Below are positions 42,539-51,084 of a DNA stretch of 64,000 nt, one piece after another. The position numbers were made by a program, and so were the translations under genes. Numbering within the stretch: the stretch's first letter is position 1; every line of letters begins with the position of its first letter. Under the pieces are notes generated by a model. The model saw nothing but the letters and a program-made list of their open reading frames with translations. It did no database searches and was not told where the DNA came from. This stretch comes from Fimbriimonas ginsengisoli Gsoil 348 (GTDB taxonomy: Bacteria > Armatimonadota > Fimbriimonadia > Fimbriimonadales > Fimbriimonadaceae), in the NCBI RefSeq assembly GCF_000724625.1, contig NZ_CP007139.1, positions 186,001-250,000 of the forward strand, written 5' to 3'.

Positions 42539-42777
42539 ACACTTCGACATTCCACGTCAAATAAGCTTGACGGCGGCGTAGAACGGGTTGGTATCCTTAA
42601 TCCGTCCCCAACGACGAACCACGTCTCTTCGCGCGCCCTTTCGGGCGCTCCGAATTGGCGGGAAAGAATCAGACAAAGCAATGGACATACCTGAACGCTA
42701 GCGGCCGCCGGTGAAATGGCGGCACCAACGATCCCTGGAAACACAGACCGTCCCGGGAGAACGAGGAGAAGATCGCC
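42539..42777 (+). other. 239-nt leader region upstream of mgtE
   Basis: No gene is seen. It contains the hairpin GCGCCC-TTTC-GGGCGC (~42637-42652) and a G/C-rich potential stem GCCGCC/GGCGGC near 42701-42726 just before mgtE. Transporters of this family are often controlled by Mg2+-sensing leaders. I do not find the conserved M-box core, so regulation here is open. Confidence 0.45.
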
Positions 42778-44175
42778 ATGAGAACCGACGAAAAGGCCCT
42801 AGTCGAGCGCCTCCGAATGCTTGCCCCAATCGAGGGCGCCGCCGCCGTGCGGGAGACTTTGGAGGGGATTCGCCCCGAAGACATCGCCGAGGCGCTGCAA
42901 CGCCTGGGAACCGACGAAGAACTGGCCATTCTGCGCCATCTCGACGCCGAAACCGCAGCCTACGTATTGATCGAGCTTCCAACCGAGGATGCTCGCGCGA
43001 TTATCAACCAGCTTCCGGACGCGACGGTCGCCCACTACCTCGACATCCTACCGATGGACGACGCGATCGAGCTTCGCGAGGAGCTTGATCCGGAGCGATT
43101 CGAAGCGTTGCTGCACGTCATTCCGCGGGAAGACGCCCAGGAAATTCGCCGGTTGCTAAGCTATCCGGAAGAGTCCGCCGGTCAGCTTATGACCGAGGAT
43201 TTTGCCGAATGCACCCCGGAAGACACCATGATGGACGTCCTCCGGATGATCCGGCAAACGCCCGACTCCGACTTTGAGACGGTCAACTACATCTACGTCT
43301 TGAGCGAAGACCGGCACCTGCTCGGGCTGCTGAGCCTGAAGCGGGTGATCCGATCCGACCCGATGTCGACCGCCCGCGAGGTGATGCACGACGACCCGGT
43401 GACGATCCTGGCGACGGACGGGCAGGAAGAGGCGGCACGTATGGTGGCCCGCTACGGCTTCTCCGCGCTCCCGGTGCTCGACGAGCGGGGCCGGATGGTC
43501 GGCATCATCACCGCCGACGACGCCCAGGAGATCTTGGAGGAAGCGGAAACCGAAGACGTGCTCCGCCTCGGCGGCGTCTCCGGCGATGCGGAGGCGTATC
43601 TCTCGCTCAGCATTTGGCAGCTCATCCGGCGTCGTCTCCCCTGGCTCCTGGTGCTCTTCATCGCCGAGTTCTTTACTGGCTCGGTGCTGCGCTATTACAC
43701 CGGGCAGGCCGAGGAAGGAGGCAAGACGATGCTGGCCCAAATGATGCTGTTCGTTCCGCTCCTGATCGGCGCCGGCGGTAATTCCGGCTCGCAGGTGACG
43801 ACGACGATCACCCGCTCGCTCGCCCTGGGCGAAGTGAAGGCGACCGACTGGTTCACCGTCATGGTGCGCGAAGCCACGATCGCCCTCATGATCGGCTCTG
43901 CCTTGGGCTTTGTCGGTTTTCTCCGGGCCAAGCTGCCGGTCATCGGCTGGAATCAGCCGATGAGCCTCAGCCTGGTGGTCGGCTTCGCCTTGCCAGCCAT
44001 CGTCCTCTGGGCGGCCACTGTCGGCTCCCTCCTCCCGATTACCGCCAAGCGCCTCGGCTTCGACCCGGCGGTCATGAGCGCCCCGTTCATCACCACCTTC
44101 GTCGACGCCACCGGCCTCGTCATCTACTTCGAAATCGCCCGCCGAGTCCTCGGCGCCTTCCACCAGACGTTTTAA
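42778..44175 (+). CDS. mgtE: Magnesium transporter MgtE
   Basis: A 465-residue Mg2+ channel with self-sensing cytoplasmic domains. The N-domain (residues ~5-130) is a superhelix of repeated helices (PEDIAEALQRLGTDEELAIL). The CBS pair (~135-260) includes SAGQLMTEDFAECTPEDTM and AARYGFSALPVLDERGR-type blocks. A plug helix and five membrane helices follow, with the pore signature LIGAGGNSGSQVTTTITRSLA. Length and order are standard. AGGAGAAG lies just upstream of the ATG. Confidence 0.95.
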   Translation: MRTDEKALVERLRMLAPIEGAAAVRETLEGIRPEDIAEALQRLGTDEELAILRHLDAETAAYVLIELPTEDARAIINQLPDATVAHYLDILPMDDAIELREELDPERFEALLHVIPREDAQEIRRLLSYPEESAGQLMTEDFAECTPEDTMMDVLRMIRQTPDSDFETVNYIYVLSEDRHLLGLLSLKRVIRSDPMSTAREVMHDDPVTILATDGQEEAARMVARYGFSALPVLDERGRMVGIITADDAQEILEEAETEDVLRLGGVSGDAEAYLSLSIWQLIRRRLPWLLVLFIAEFFTGSVLRYYTGQAEEGGKTMLAQMMLFVPLLIGAGGNSGSQVTTTITRSLALGEVKATDWFTVMVREATIALMIGSALGFVGFLRAKLPVIGWNQPMSLSLVVGFALPAIVLWAATVGSLLPITAKRLGFDPAVMSAPFITTFVDATGLVIYFEIARRVLGAFHQTF

Positions 44176-44193
44176 ACGTTAGCGACGCTCCGG

Positions 44194-44254
44194 AGCCCCC
44201 TCTCCCTCCTTCGGATGTATGTGCCGAACGAGGGAGAGGGGGTTGGGGGTGAGG
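44194..44254. repeat. Dispersed C/G-rich hairpin repeat, family A copy 3, with family D variant behind it
   Basis: GAGCCCCCTCTCCCTCC, spacer, GAGGGAGAGGGGGTTGGGG, then GTGAGG. It is related to 4238-4293 and 8261-8318 but with different stem bases that still pair. A family D variant (CATCGGCGAGGACGCCGACG plus CTAC) follows at 44265-44288. The block lies between convergent mgtE and cax and probably ends both transcripts. Confidence 0.75.
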
Positions 44255-44291
44255 GAGTCCGGATCATCGGCGAGGACGCCGACGCTACTTC

Positions 44292-45368
44292 CTACATCGG
44301 AACGACGAAGTAGAAAGCGATGGCGAGGATGCAATAGACGGCGAGGAGAAGTACGCCTTCGAACCAGTTTGTCTCGCCATCTTGGGCGATGGAGTTGACG
44401 ATGAAGGCTACCGCCGTAATCGCCACCAACTCCAGCGGCGTGGCGAAGACGAGGGTCATCGGCTTCCGCATGATGAAAGAGGCGATAACCAGCAAGGGGG
44501 CGATCAGCAGTGCCATCTGGATGCTCGAGCCGACGGTAATGCTGAGCACCAAGCCGATCCGGTCCTTACGGGCAAAGTAGACGGCCGAGATGTACTCGGA
44601 AGCGTTGCCGACGATCGCGAGCACAGTGACGCCCAAGAAGAAGGTCGAGAGGTGAAGCTGCCGGGCCGTCTCTTCCAGCGCATGCGAGACCAGCTCGGCT
44701 TCTAACGCGATAAAGGCCGTCCCGACGATTAGCACCCCGATTGCCTTCGATAGCGGCCAAGCGTGCTTCTCGCAGTCTTCCGTCTCGGGCGGGGAGGCGA
44801 AGACGCTCTTGTGGGTTACGAACGTGTAAACCAGGTTTGCGATGTACACCAGGAGCAGCACGATCGCGACGCCCAAACTCAGGAGCTCGTCGACATGTCG
44901 CGGGTAGCGGTTGCCGAACGAGCTTCGCTCCGTATAGTCGAATACCGCCGGGAGGATCAGGCCGATGACGGAGAGCAGAAGAAGGCTCGACATCATGCCC
45001 GCGCGATCCTGCTTGAATTTCTGGCGTTCCCTCCCGATGCCGCCGGCCAGAAGCCCCAGACCGAGGCCGAGCAAGCCGTTGCCGATGATCGAACCGGTGA
45101 TCTGCCCCTTAACGACGAACTGGTTCCCTTCCGCCAGGACGAACAGGGCGATCACGAGCTCGGAGACGTTGCCGAACGTTACGTTCAAGAGACCACCGAT
45201 CGTGGATCCCGCCCGGTGGGCAACATGCTCGGTCGCCTTGCGAATCCATTCGGCGATCGGCACGATCGCCAAAACCCCTGTCGCAAAGATCCACACCGCC
45301 GGTGCGTGCACCACATAGGCGAGCACCACCGAGATCGGGATGAATAGCAGGAGGAGGTTCACGAACAT
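44292..45368 (-). CDS. cax: Calcium/proton exchanger (CaCA family)
   Basis: A 358-residue integral membrane antiporter with about eleven helices. The two alpha-repeats are visible: [20 protein letters not shown] near residue 55 and [20 protein letters not shown] near 240. These carry the GNxxE cation-binding motif of the Cax family. [20 protein letters not shown] is also conserved. It would export Ca2+ in exchange for H+. It converges with mgtE, and the two cation transporters share a repeat-type terminator. Confidence 0.92.
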   Translation of the reverse strand: MFVNLLLLFIPISVVLAYVVHAPAVWIFATGVLAIVPIAEWIRKATEHVAHRAGSTIGGLLNVTFGNVSELVIALFVLAEGNQFVVKGQITGSIIGNGLLGLGLGLLAGGIGRERQKFKQDRAGMMSSLLLLSVIGLILPAVFDYTERSSFGNRYPRHVDELLSLGVAIVLLLVYIANLVYTFVTHKSVFASPPETEDCEKHAWPLSKAIGVLIVGTAFIALEAELVSHALEETARQLHLSTFFLGVTVLAIVGNASEYISAVYFARKDRIGLVLSITVGSSIQMALLIAPLLVIASFIMRKPMTLVFATPLELVAITAVAFIVNSIAQDGETNWFEGVLLLAVYCILAIAFYFVVPM

Positions 45369-45394
45369 GGAGCGACAGTTTACGCTCCGAAGCC

Positions 45395-46804
45395 TCAGTA
45401 GTCCCCAGCGCCGCCGTGGGTTGGATTCTTAAGCGGAACGATTAGATCAAACGGGTGCTTCGAGACCATCGTCGTGTGCCGGAGGGTCACCTCGACATCG
45501 CCGATCGGAAGGGTCCCGGATTTTCCGCTCTTCATCAGCGTCGCGGCGTCCGCCATAACTTGGCCCATGTCTCTTGACACGAAGATCCTTTCCACGTTTA
45601 CGTCATCCGTATGAACGCGGTCCGATTCGTCTGGTGGCGCCGGTCGAGGGGACGAAACCACTGAAAATCCTCGCATCGTCGATCCAAAGGTAGGAGCACT
45701 CGCAGCCGGCCCTAACGCCAACCGCTGCTTGAGCGGGATAACCGGCCGCGGCAGCGACGGCCGCGGCTGAGCACCAAATGTGCCTCCCAAACCCCGAACA
45801 AAGAAATACCCCGGCTTAGACATCAAATCCCAACACAACTCGATCCGCTTCCCTCCGCCGAACGATATCGGCTTGGCAAGCACCTCGACGGTATATCCCT
45901 TCTTTGGTCCGTCCGAGATGAAGTTCAAGGTGACGCCATGGAGTACGGTCGTGGTCGTCTCCTGACGATAGGTGCGGACCATACCTCGCAAAAGCACCCA
46001 CCGGTTGAGGGGCGCGAATGCAAACATCAAGCTTGCTCCAATGGTTGAACCAGTGGGGCGGGCGATCGTGCCGCCGGTCCAATCCATACCGTTGTCGACG
46101 CCCGGGCTCCACTCGAATTCCGTACCGTCGAGGCAAACCGTCTTTATCTCGCTACCACCGGTTAAGGATTGGACGGATATTCCCGCATCAACTTTGGTCG
46201 GCTCGCCTTCCTTTTGAGCCCTGTCATCGATGGTGGCGTGCCCCTCCAGCTTGACTCCATCGACCTCCGTCGAGACGCGGGCCGGTCCGTTCACGAGGCG
46301 GCGCGGCTTGGGCAGGTTGACGATCCTCCAGGTACGCGCCGGTTGTCGCTCTGACCGCACGTCCAGATCGATCCATTTGGTGGAAAGGGGATAGCCGGGC
46401 GGTATGGCCACCGAGACGATTCCATCGCCAACGTCGGCAGTTTGCCAGTCGAGGTTGAACCTCTTTCCATCCGATGTTCTCGCCGTTACCTGGAAGCCGC
46501 GATAGTCGGCCCGTCCTGCCCCGGGAGGAAGTTGCACCCAGACATGGGTGGAGCCGATCGGCGACGCCGCGGCCATTAGGCCCAACTCGCCGTTGGCAAG
46601 AATCGGCCTGGGCAGATCTTTGGTGGATCGCATGATCCCCAAAATGCTGGCCCCATTCTGAAGGGATGGAGTCGATTCGTCCAAGGTGGCCGGAAGCTCG
46701 AACACTTCGACCAAGCCGCCATGAGAGCGGGCGTACAAGAAGCCGCCGACACCGCTTAAGGCAATGGCGCCGAACAAAATTCGAATCCACGTCCTCCGCC
46801 GCAA
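45395..46804 (-). CDS. Membrane-anchored hypothetical protein, paralogue 1
   Basis: About 469 residues if translation starts at TTG 46804 (AGGTGA upstream). A longer frame to 46930 would overlap the neighbouring paralogue's end by 49 bp. An N-terminal membrane helix ([18 protein letters not shown]) is followed by [74 protein letters not shown] and [17 protein letters not shown]. The whole N-terminal ~220 residues align with the gene at 46882-48177. It is beta-rich, with no catalytic motif seen. It would be an extracytoplasmic anchored protein of unknown role. Confidence 0.72.
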   Translation of the reverse strand: MRRRTWIRILFGAIALSGVGGFLYARSHGGLVEVFELPATLDESTPSLQNGASILGIMRSTKDLPRPILANGELGLMAAASPIGSTHVWVQLPPGAGRADYRGFQVTARTSDGKRFNLDWQTADVGDGIVSVAIPPGYPLSTKWIDLDVRSERQPARTWRIVNLPKPRRLVNGPARVSTEVDGVKLEGHATIDDRAQKEGEPTKVDAGISVQSLTGGSEIKTVCLDGTEFEWSPGVDNGMDWTGGTIARPTGSTIGASLMFAFAPLNRWVLLRGMVRTYRQETTTTVLHGVTLNFISDGPKKGYTVEVLAKPISFGGGKRIELCWDLMSKPGYFFVRGLGGTFGAQPRPSLPRPVIPLKQRLALGPAASAPTFGSTMRGFSVVSSPRPAPPDESDRVHTDDVNVERIFVSRDMGQVMADAATLMKSGKSGTLPIGDVEVTLRHTTMVSKHPFDLIVPLKNPTHGGAGDY

Positions 46805-46881
46805 TGCCGATATCACCTGCCAGGCTCCCACTTTAGAATCAAAAACTCTGACGCGGCGGCCCGATGCTACGTAACCCCAAG

Positions 46882-48177
46882 CTACTTCGTCGCACCTGCG
46901 GTGGCTTGAAGCGGCAGGGTCAGGCTGCATTCTCTTTCGAAGAGCGGAATCACATGGGTGACCTCGACTCGAAAATCACCCAACGGAACCGATATCGCCT
47001 GGTGCTTTGCCACCGCCTGACGAAGCAAGGCCATGTTTTTCTGCGAGATGACGTCGCTACCGATCAGCTTGGCTTGCCAGGTAGGAACGATCCGATATAC
47101 CCGTTCAAAATAGGACTGGCCGTTTGCCGCCATAACCACCGTCGGCATAAGGTATTGGTCGTCCACTTCGGTCGGTTTTCTGCCCGTCGCACGAGTTGAA
47201 AGTGCGAGACCTACATTGAGCGAGTCCGAACCGGCCAAAGGTTGGAACTTTTGGCGAAGGAAAATGGCGGGATAGGTTCTCTTATCGAACGTTTCCATTT
47301 TTACGGACAACACGACCTGTGGGATGGTCACGACCTGCCTTTCGGGTCGATACGCCTTTACGGCGACAGGAACGCGAACCCAGCGATTCTGGTCGGCCAT
47401 GGGAAACGGCAGTGAGATAACGGTCTGGGCAGATTTCGGGCCGGGATAGACGACATCTTTCCCCCATGGCTGATCGCCGATTCCAGTCCACTCGAACTGG
47501 GCGCCCTTAAACGTTACGCCATAGATATTTGCGGTCTTGCCGGCCAACCTCAGATCGACTTCTACGCCAGTCGCAGGAGATCGAATGATTCGAGCATTAC
47601 CGGAAATCGTTAGGTCGTCCTCCTTTACCGACTCCGTGGCCGGCCCAGTCACGTAACGGTGAGGACGGGGCAACCGCAAAACGCGCCAGGTGTGAGCCGG
47701 CATTATGGCAGTTCGGACGGTGACATCCATCCAGCGCACGTCATCCGGGTAGCCCGGCAGCACCATGACGTCGACGATTCGATCGTCGCGACTGCCAAGT
47801 TGCCAAGGCAAGACGACGTGATTACCGGTAGAGGTCGTGCCGGTCGCTTGCAGGCCCCTCATGCGAGTATCCACATCTACGCGAGGAAGTTGTATCCAAA
47901 TGTGGGTGGTGTCCTTGGGAGCCGTCGCGGCTACAAGCGCCACCTCGCCGTGAGGCAGAGTCGGATTGGGATCCTTTGTGGTCGAACGCAAAATGCCAAG
48001 TACCCGCCCATCTGCCTGCTCCGCTGGAGTGGAGTCGTCCAGTACCGCCGGCATTTCCAGCATCTCCGACACGCCTCCTCTCGACCGGGCGAAAAAGAGC
48101 CCGGTTGCGAGCCCAGTCAGGACGAGTCCCCCAAAGGCGAGCTTGAGCTTCGGACGAGCGGAGATTGTGTTGTTCAA
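46882..48177 (-). CDS. Membrane-anchored hypothetical protein, paralogue 2
   Basis: A 431-residue protein with an N-terminal helix (LAFGGLVLTGLATGLFFA) and then RSRGGVSEMLEMPAVLDDST, VLGILRSTTKDPNPTL, TTHIWIQLPRVDVDTRMRGL, VLPGYPDDVRWMDVTVR and WRVLRLPRPHRYVTGPA. These are the same ordered blocks as in the gene at 45395, at moderate identity: a tandem duplication that has diverged. The C-terminal halves are less alike. It lies 78 bp upstream of its paralogue. No known domain recognised. Confidence 0.75.
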   Translation of the reverse strand: MNNTISARPKLKLAFGGLVLTGLATGLFFARSRGGVSEMLEMPAVLDDSTPAEQADGRVLGILRSTTKDPNPTLPHGEVALVAATAPKDTTHIWIQLPRVDVDTRMRGLQATGTTSTGNHVVLPWQLGSRDDRIVDVMVLPGYPDDVRWMDVTVRTAIMPAHTWRVLRLPRPHRYVTGPATESVKEDDLTISGNARIIRSPATGVEVDLRLAGKTANIYGVTFKGAQFEWTGIGDQPWGKDVVYPGPKSAQTVISLPFPMADQNRWVRVPVAVKAYRPERQVVTIPQVVLSVKMETFDKRTYPAIFLRQKFQPLAGSDSLNVGLALSTRATGRKPTEVDDQYLMPTVVMAANGQSYFERVYRIVPTWQAKLIGSDVISQKNMALLRQAVAKHQAISVPLGDFRVEVTHVIPLFERECSLTLPLQATAGATK

Positions 48178-48347
48178 TGGGATATCTCTTCGAAAGCGAA
48201 TCGATTAAGGGATAAATGGGTTCAGGGGAAGCGGGTTGCTGGAAAACTTCGGTCAATCCACCATGGGCATGAACGTAGCTCTAGCCGCCAAGTGCACAAA
48301 CCCCGGCCGCTAACAAGGTGGCCGCCCGCACCTTGGGTGGTAGGGAC

Positions 48348-48920
48348 TTACGGTTCTTCAAGGGGTATGTCCAAGATTGGGTGTCGTCGCCAATCTTTCG
48401 CGTCGAAGTGCCACCACTCGGTCGGAAGGCCGACAAAGCCATGCCGCTCCATGGCTTCTTGGAGGAAACGACGGTTCATAAGGACGCGCGAGTTCAACTT
48501 TATGTAACTTCGGTGGGCGCGAGGCGTGAAGTCGTCGAACTGGGTAGGCATCGGCAACTCGCGTCCTTTGTCGTCGACCAGCGTTGCATCGACGGCACAC
48601 CCCCGGTTGTGACGTGACCCATGTATCGGGTTCGCGACATATCGCTCGTCGTGGACGAGCTTCCAAAGCTGCCGAGTGACGGATAGGGGGCGATAGGCAT
48701 CCCATATCTTCAGCCCTAGACCGTGTCTTCGCAGCTCCTTCTCTACTTCCTTGAGCTGGCTCGCGACCGGGCGCAGCAACAAGCACCGAGCCGCTGAGTA
48801 AAGGCGTCGGTGGGTGAAGTTTTGGCTGGTCGCGTACCGGAGATCAACGACCACTTCCGGGATCATTCGCTTCACGTCCACGAGATCCGGCGAAGCTTGG
48901 ATGAACAACAGGGTAATCAC
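48348..48920 (-). CDS. ddpX: D-alanyl-D-alanine dipeptidase (VanX/DdpX type)
   Basis: A 190-residue M15D zinc peptidase cleaving D-Ala-D-Ala. Signatures are VVVDLRYATSQNFTHRRLYS, LKIWDAYRPLSVTRQLW (Arg that steadies the transition state), GSRHNRGCAVDATLVD (zinc His and Asp in SxHxxGxAxD) and GLPTEWWHFDAKDW (Glu general base and zinc His). No signal peptide is evident, so it would act in the cytoplasm, as VanX does. No vanHA-type ligase is nearby, so a role in D-Ala recycling is likelier than glycopeptide resistance. It overlaps dapB by 4 bp. Confidence 0.9.
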   Translation of the reverse strand: MITLLFIQASPDLVDVKRMIPEVVVDLRYATSQNFTHRRLYSAARCLLLRPVASQLKEVEKELRRHGLGLKIWDAYRPLSVTRQLWKLVHDERYVANPIHGSRHNRGCAVDATLVDDKGRELPMPTQFDDFTPRAHRSYIKLNSRVLMNRRFLQEAMERHGFVGLPTEWWHFDAKDWRRHPILDIPLEEP

Positions 48921-49729
48921 GCGGGCTCGTCGAAGAGCAAGCGGTCCATTCCGGTGGTAAGACCGTGGAGGCTTCGCACTTTTCGTAAACAGAGCTTTAC
49001 TCCCGGCATGTACACCGACCGATCCGCCGCGTCGTGGCGCAGAGTAAGCACCTCGCCGGGCGCGCCGAACATCACCTCTTGATGGGCCAGCAGCCCAGGC
49101 AGACGAATCGAATGGACCGGCACCCCCTCCACTTCCCCGCCTCGGGCCCCTTCCGCCTTGATCGTTTTCGTCGGAGGCGCGGTCGGCGCCTGCACCCTTG
49201 CGCGGGCTATCCGCTGCGCGGTCAACATCGCCGTCCCGCTTGGCGCATCCTCCTTTTTCTCGTGATGAAGCTCGATCACTTCTGCGTCGGGGATCCAGCG
49301 GGCGGCGAGCTCGGCGAACTTCATCATGAGAACGGCGCCGATGGCAAAATTCGGAACGATCATCGCGGGCGTTTCCGTTCGATCCGCGAGCTCGCGAATC
49401 TCCCTTAGGACTTCTTCGGAAATGCCTGTAACTCCGCTGACCAAGGGGATCCGATTGCCAAGCGACGCCTGCGCGGTGGCCGACGCGTTAGCAGCCCGCG
49501 AGAGGTCCAGGACGACGTCCGGCTTCGTCCGCGAGACAGCAACGGCCACGTCTTCGTCCACCGGCAAATCGCCGTCATAGCCAAGGTCGCGCAAGGAGCG
49601 CCCCTGCGCCTCTCTAACGACGGCGGCAACCACCTCGAATCCGGCGTCTTGGCTCAACGCCCGCATCGCTTCCAAGCCCATGCGGCCAGCCGCGCCCACC
49701 ACCACCACGCGCATCGGCGTCTCGCTCAT
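48917..49729 (-). CDS. dapB: 4-hydroxy-tetrahydrodipicolinate reductase
   Basis: A 270-residue NAD(P)H reductase of the lysine/diaminopimelate pathway. The dinucleotide loop is MRVVVVGAAGRMGLEAM. Substrate and catalytic residues are in VIELHHEKKEDAPSGTAMLT (family E.HH..K.DAPSGTA). PLVSGVTGISEE and EVEGVPVHSIRLPGLLAHQE are also conserved. Diaminopimelate feeds peptidoglycan, which fits the coupled D-Ala-D-Ala dipeptidase gene (ATGA overlap). Confidence 0.94.
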   Translation of the reverse strand: MSETPMRVVVVGAAGRMGLEAMRALSQDAGFEVVAAVVREAQGRSLRDLGYDGDLPVDEDVAVAVSRTKPDVVLDLSRAANASATAQASLGNRIPLVSGVTGISEEVLREIRELADRTETPAMIVPNFAIGAVLMMKFAELAARWIPDAEVIELHHEKKEDAPSGTAMLTAQRIARARVQAPTAPPTKTIKAEGARGGEVEGVPVHSIRLPGLLAHQEVMFGAPGEVLTLRHDAADRSVYMPGVKLCLRKVRSLHGLTTGMDRLLFDEPA

Positions 49730-49738
49730 AGAGTGGGT

Positions 49739-50713
49739 TTACCTCGCGAGCAGAAGATTCGCCGCCCTCAAGCCAACTTCGTACGCTTCCTCCACCCGGC
49801 CCCCGAGCAACGCGTCGCTAGCTAGGATCAGCCGCGACCCTTCCGGATTCACCTCCTCGAACGAGGCGTAGCCCACGGGCTGCGCGTATTTCCACCGCTT
49901 CACCGACGAGCTGACCGGCTCGCGAAACGCGGGGCCGTACAACTGCGCAAGAAAACTGCCCACGATATCGACGAGCTCCGCGTCCGGGGTGTCGTACTGT
50001 TCGAGGCTAAACGCCGGCCCAAGCTGAGCGCCGAGCGCGGAGCCGCCCGCGGGAGCTCGATCGGGAGACTTGACCGACTCAAGACTCAGCCAATTCAGCG
50101 GATGCCTCTGCTCGGGATCGAGCAGCGCGTGATACTTGGTCGGCGGAAGTTCGACATGGTATCCCACGTTGACGCTGATGCAGGCTCGATACTTTGCGTT
50201 CGCCGTCGGGCGGCTCTCCCCGATTCCCCACAGCAGCAGGGAGCTCTGTGGAATCGGCGCGGTGAGGATCAAGGCGTCGAATCCTTCCCCGCCGATTCGG
50301 AACCCATCCCCCGCCCGTTCCAATTCGTCGATGTGTGTGGAAAGCCGGACGTCAGTCTCGGCCGCGAGTAGCTTCGGCAACTTCGTATTCCCGCTTCGGT
50401 ACGTGTAACGAAGCCCCGCCGGCCGATGGTCGCTCGCCATCGGACGCAGACCGTTGTGGATGTAGATCGCCTTGTCGAGCGTTACGAGGTCGGAGGTATC
50501 CAACTCCGAAAGCATCACGCTCTCGAGAGTGCGGCCACGCGGTGCAAAGCTGGTGGCTCCGGTATCCCACACAAAACCATCTTGCCGGCGAGTGGCGATG
50601 CGCCCTCCCACTCCGCGGCTTTTCTCGAAAACGACGACTTCATGCCCGCCTTGCTTTAGCGAGCGCGCCGCCGCCAACCCGCAGATCCCCGCTCCGACAA
50701 TGCCGACTCTTAT
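49739..50713 (-). CDS. Renalase-like FAD/NAD(P)-binding amine oxidase-fold protein
   Basis: A flavoprotein. Blocks seen: SLKQGGHEVVVFEKSRGVGG then RIATRRQDGFVWDTGATSF, FDALILTAPIPQSSLLLWG, WKYAQPVGYASFEEV and LILASDALLGGRVEEAYEVG near the end. This is the renalase/NAD(P)-oxidoreductase pattern. The GxGxxG FAD loop (IRVGIVGAGICGLAAARS) lies upstream of the first ATG/GTG/TTG (TTG at 50677). The frame back to the preceding stop has none of those codons. An ATA at 50711-50713 with GGAG 7 nt ahead is the best start candidate, giving 324 residues. The substrate is unknown. Confidence 0.78.
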   Translation of the reverse strand: MRVGIVGAGICGLAAARSLKQGGHEVVVFEKSRGVGGRIATRRQDGFVWDTGATSFAPRGRTLESVMLSELDTSDLVTLDKAIYIHNGLRPMASDHRPAGLRYTYRSGNTKLPKLLAAETDVRLSTHIDELERAGDGFRIGGEGFDALILTAPIPQSSLLLWGIGESRPTANAKYRACISVNVGYHVELPPTKYHALLDPEQRHPLNWLSLESVKSPDRAPAGGSALGAQLGPAFSLEQYDTPDAELVDIVGSFLAQLYGPAFREPVSSSVKRWKYAQPVGYASFEEVNPEGSRLILASDALLGGRVEEAYEVGLRAANLLLAR

Positions 50714-50742
50714 CGCCCGACTCCGTTTTGCACGGATGGAGT

Positions 50743-50916
50743 TTACGGCTTACGGATGGCAGCCGTAACGGCGAAGACGCCGAGGATGGCGGTGATGGCC
50801 GCGCCGGGCCACCAAATGAGCGCGCCGGTAAGAAAAGTGCCCACCGTGGTCGTGCCCACGAGGAGGGCAATCGTATCAGTTCGTTCGTCTCGGGCTTTCA
50901 TTTCGCGGGCGCTCAT
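50743..50916 (-). CDS. Tiny two-helix membrane protein
   Basis: 57 residues from ATG 50916 to TAA. It has a charged N-terminus (MSAREMKARDERTDT) and two hydrophobic segments (ALLVGTTTVGTFLTGALIWW and AAITAILGVFAVTAAI), ending RKP, so both termini are probably cytoplasmic. Codon use is normal for the region. No strong ribosome site is seen. It ends 29 bp before the renalase-like gene in the same direction. Function unknown. Confidence 0.6.
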   Translation of the reverse strand: MSAREMKARDERTDTIALLVGTTTVGTFLTGALIWWPGAAITAILGVFAVTAAIRKP

Positions 50917-51084
50917 GTAATTGATTCTTGTTGATCTAAGGGGCTCAAATTAGACACCCTTTTGAGGGTCCACCATTGTCCGGTCACGCCATACACTGGT
51001 GATGCCGCTCTTATTGTTGCTTCACTTCTTGTTCTGCCCCTGCCGAAGGTCCTTCCCCACGCTCCGGCGGCTATCCTGTCTCAT

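Noticed and set aside
42539-42777. M-box (Mg2+) riboswitch upstream of mgtE
   Set aside because: The position is right but I cannot find the conserved M-box core; only generic G/C-rich hairpins. An Rfam RF00380 search would decide.
43156-44163. 335-codon minus-strand frame across mgtE
   Set aside because: Extremely Asp/Glu/His/Arg-rich shadow of membrane-protein codons.
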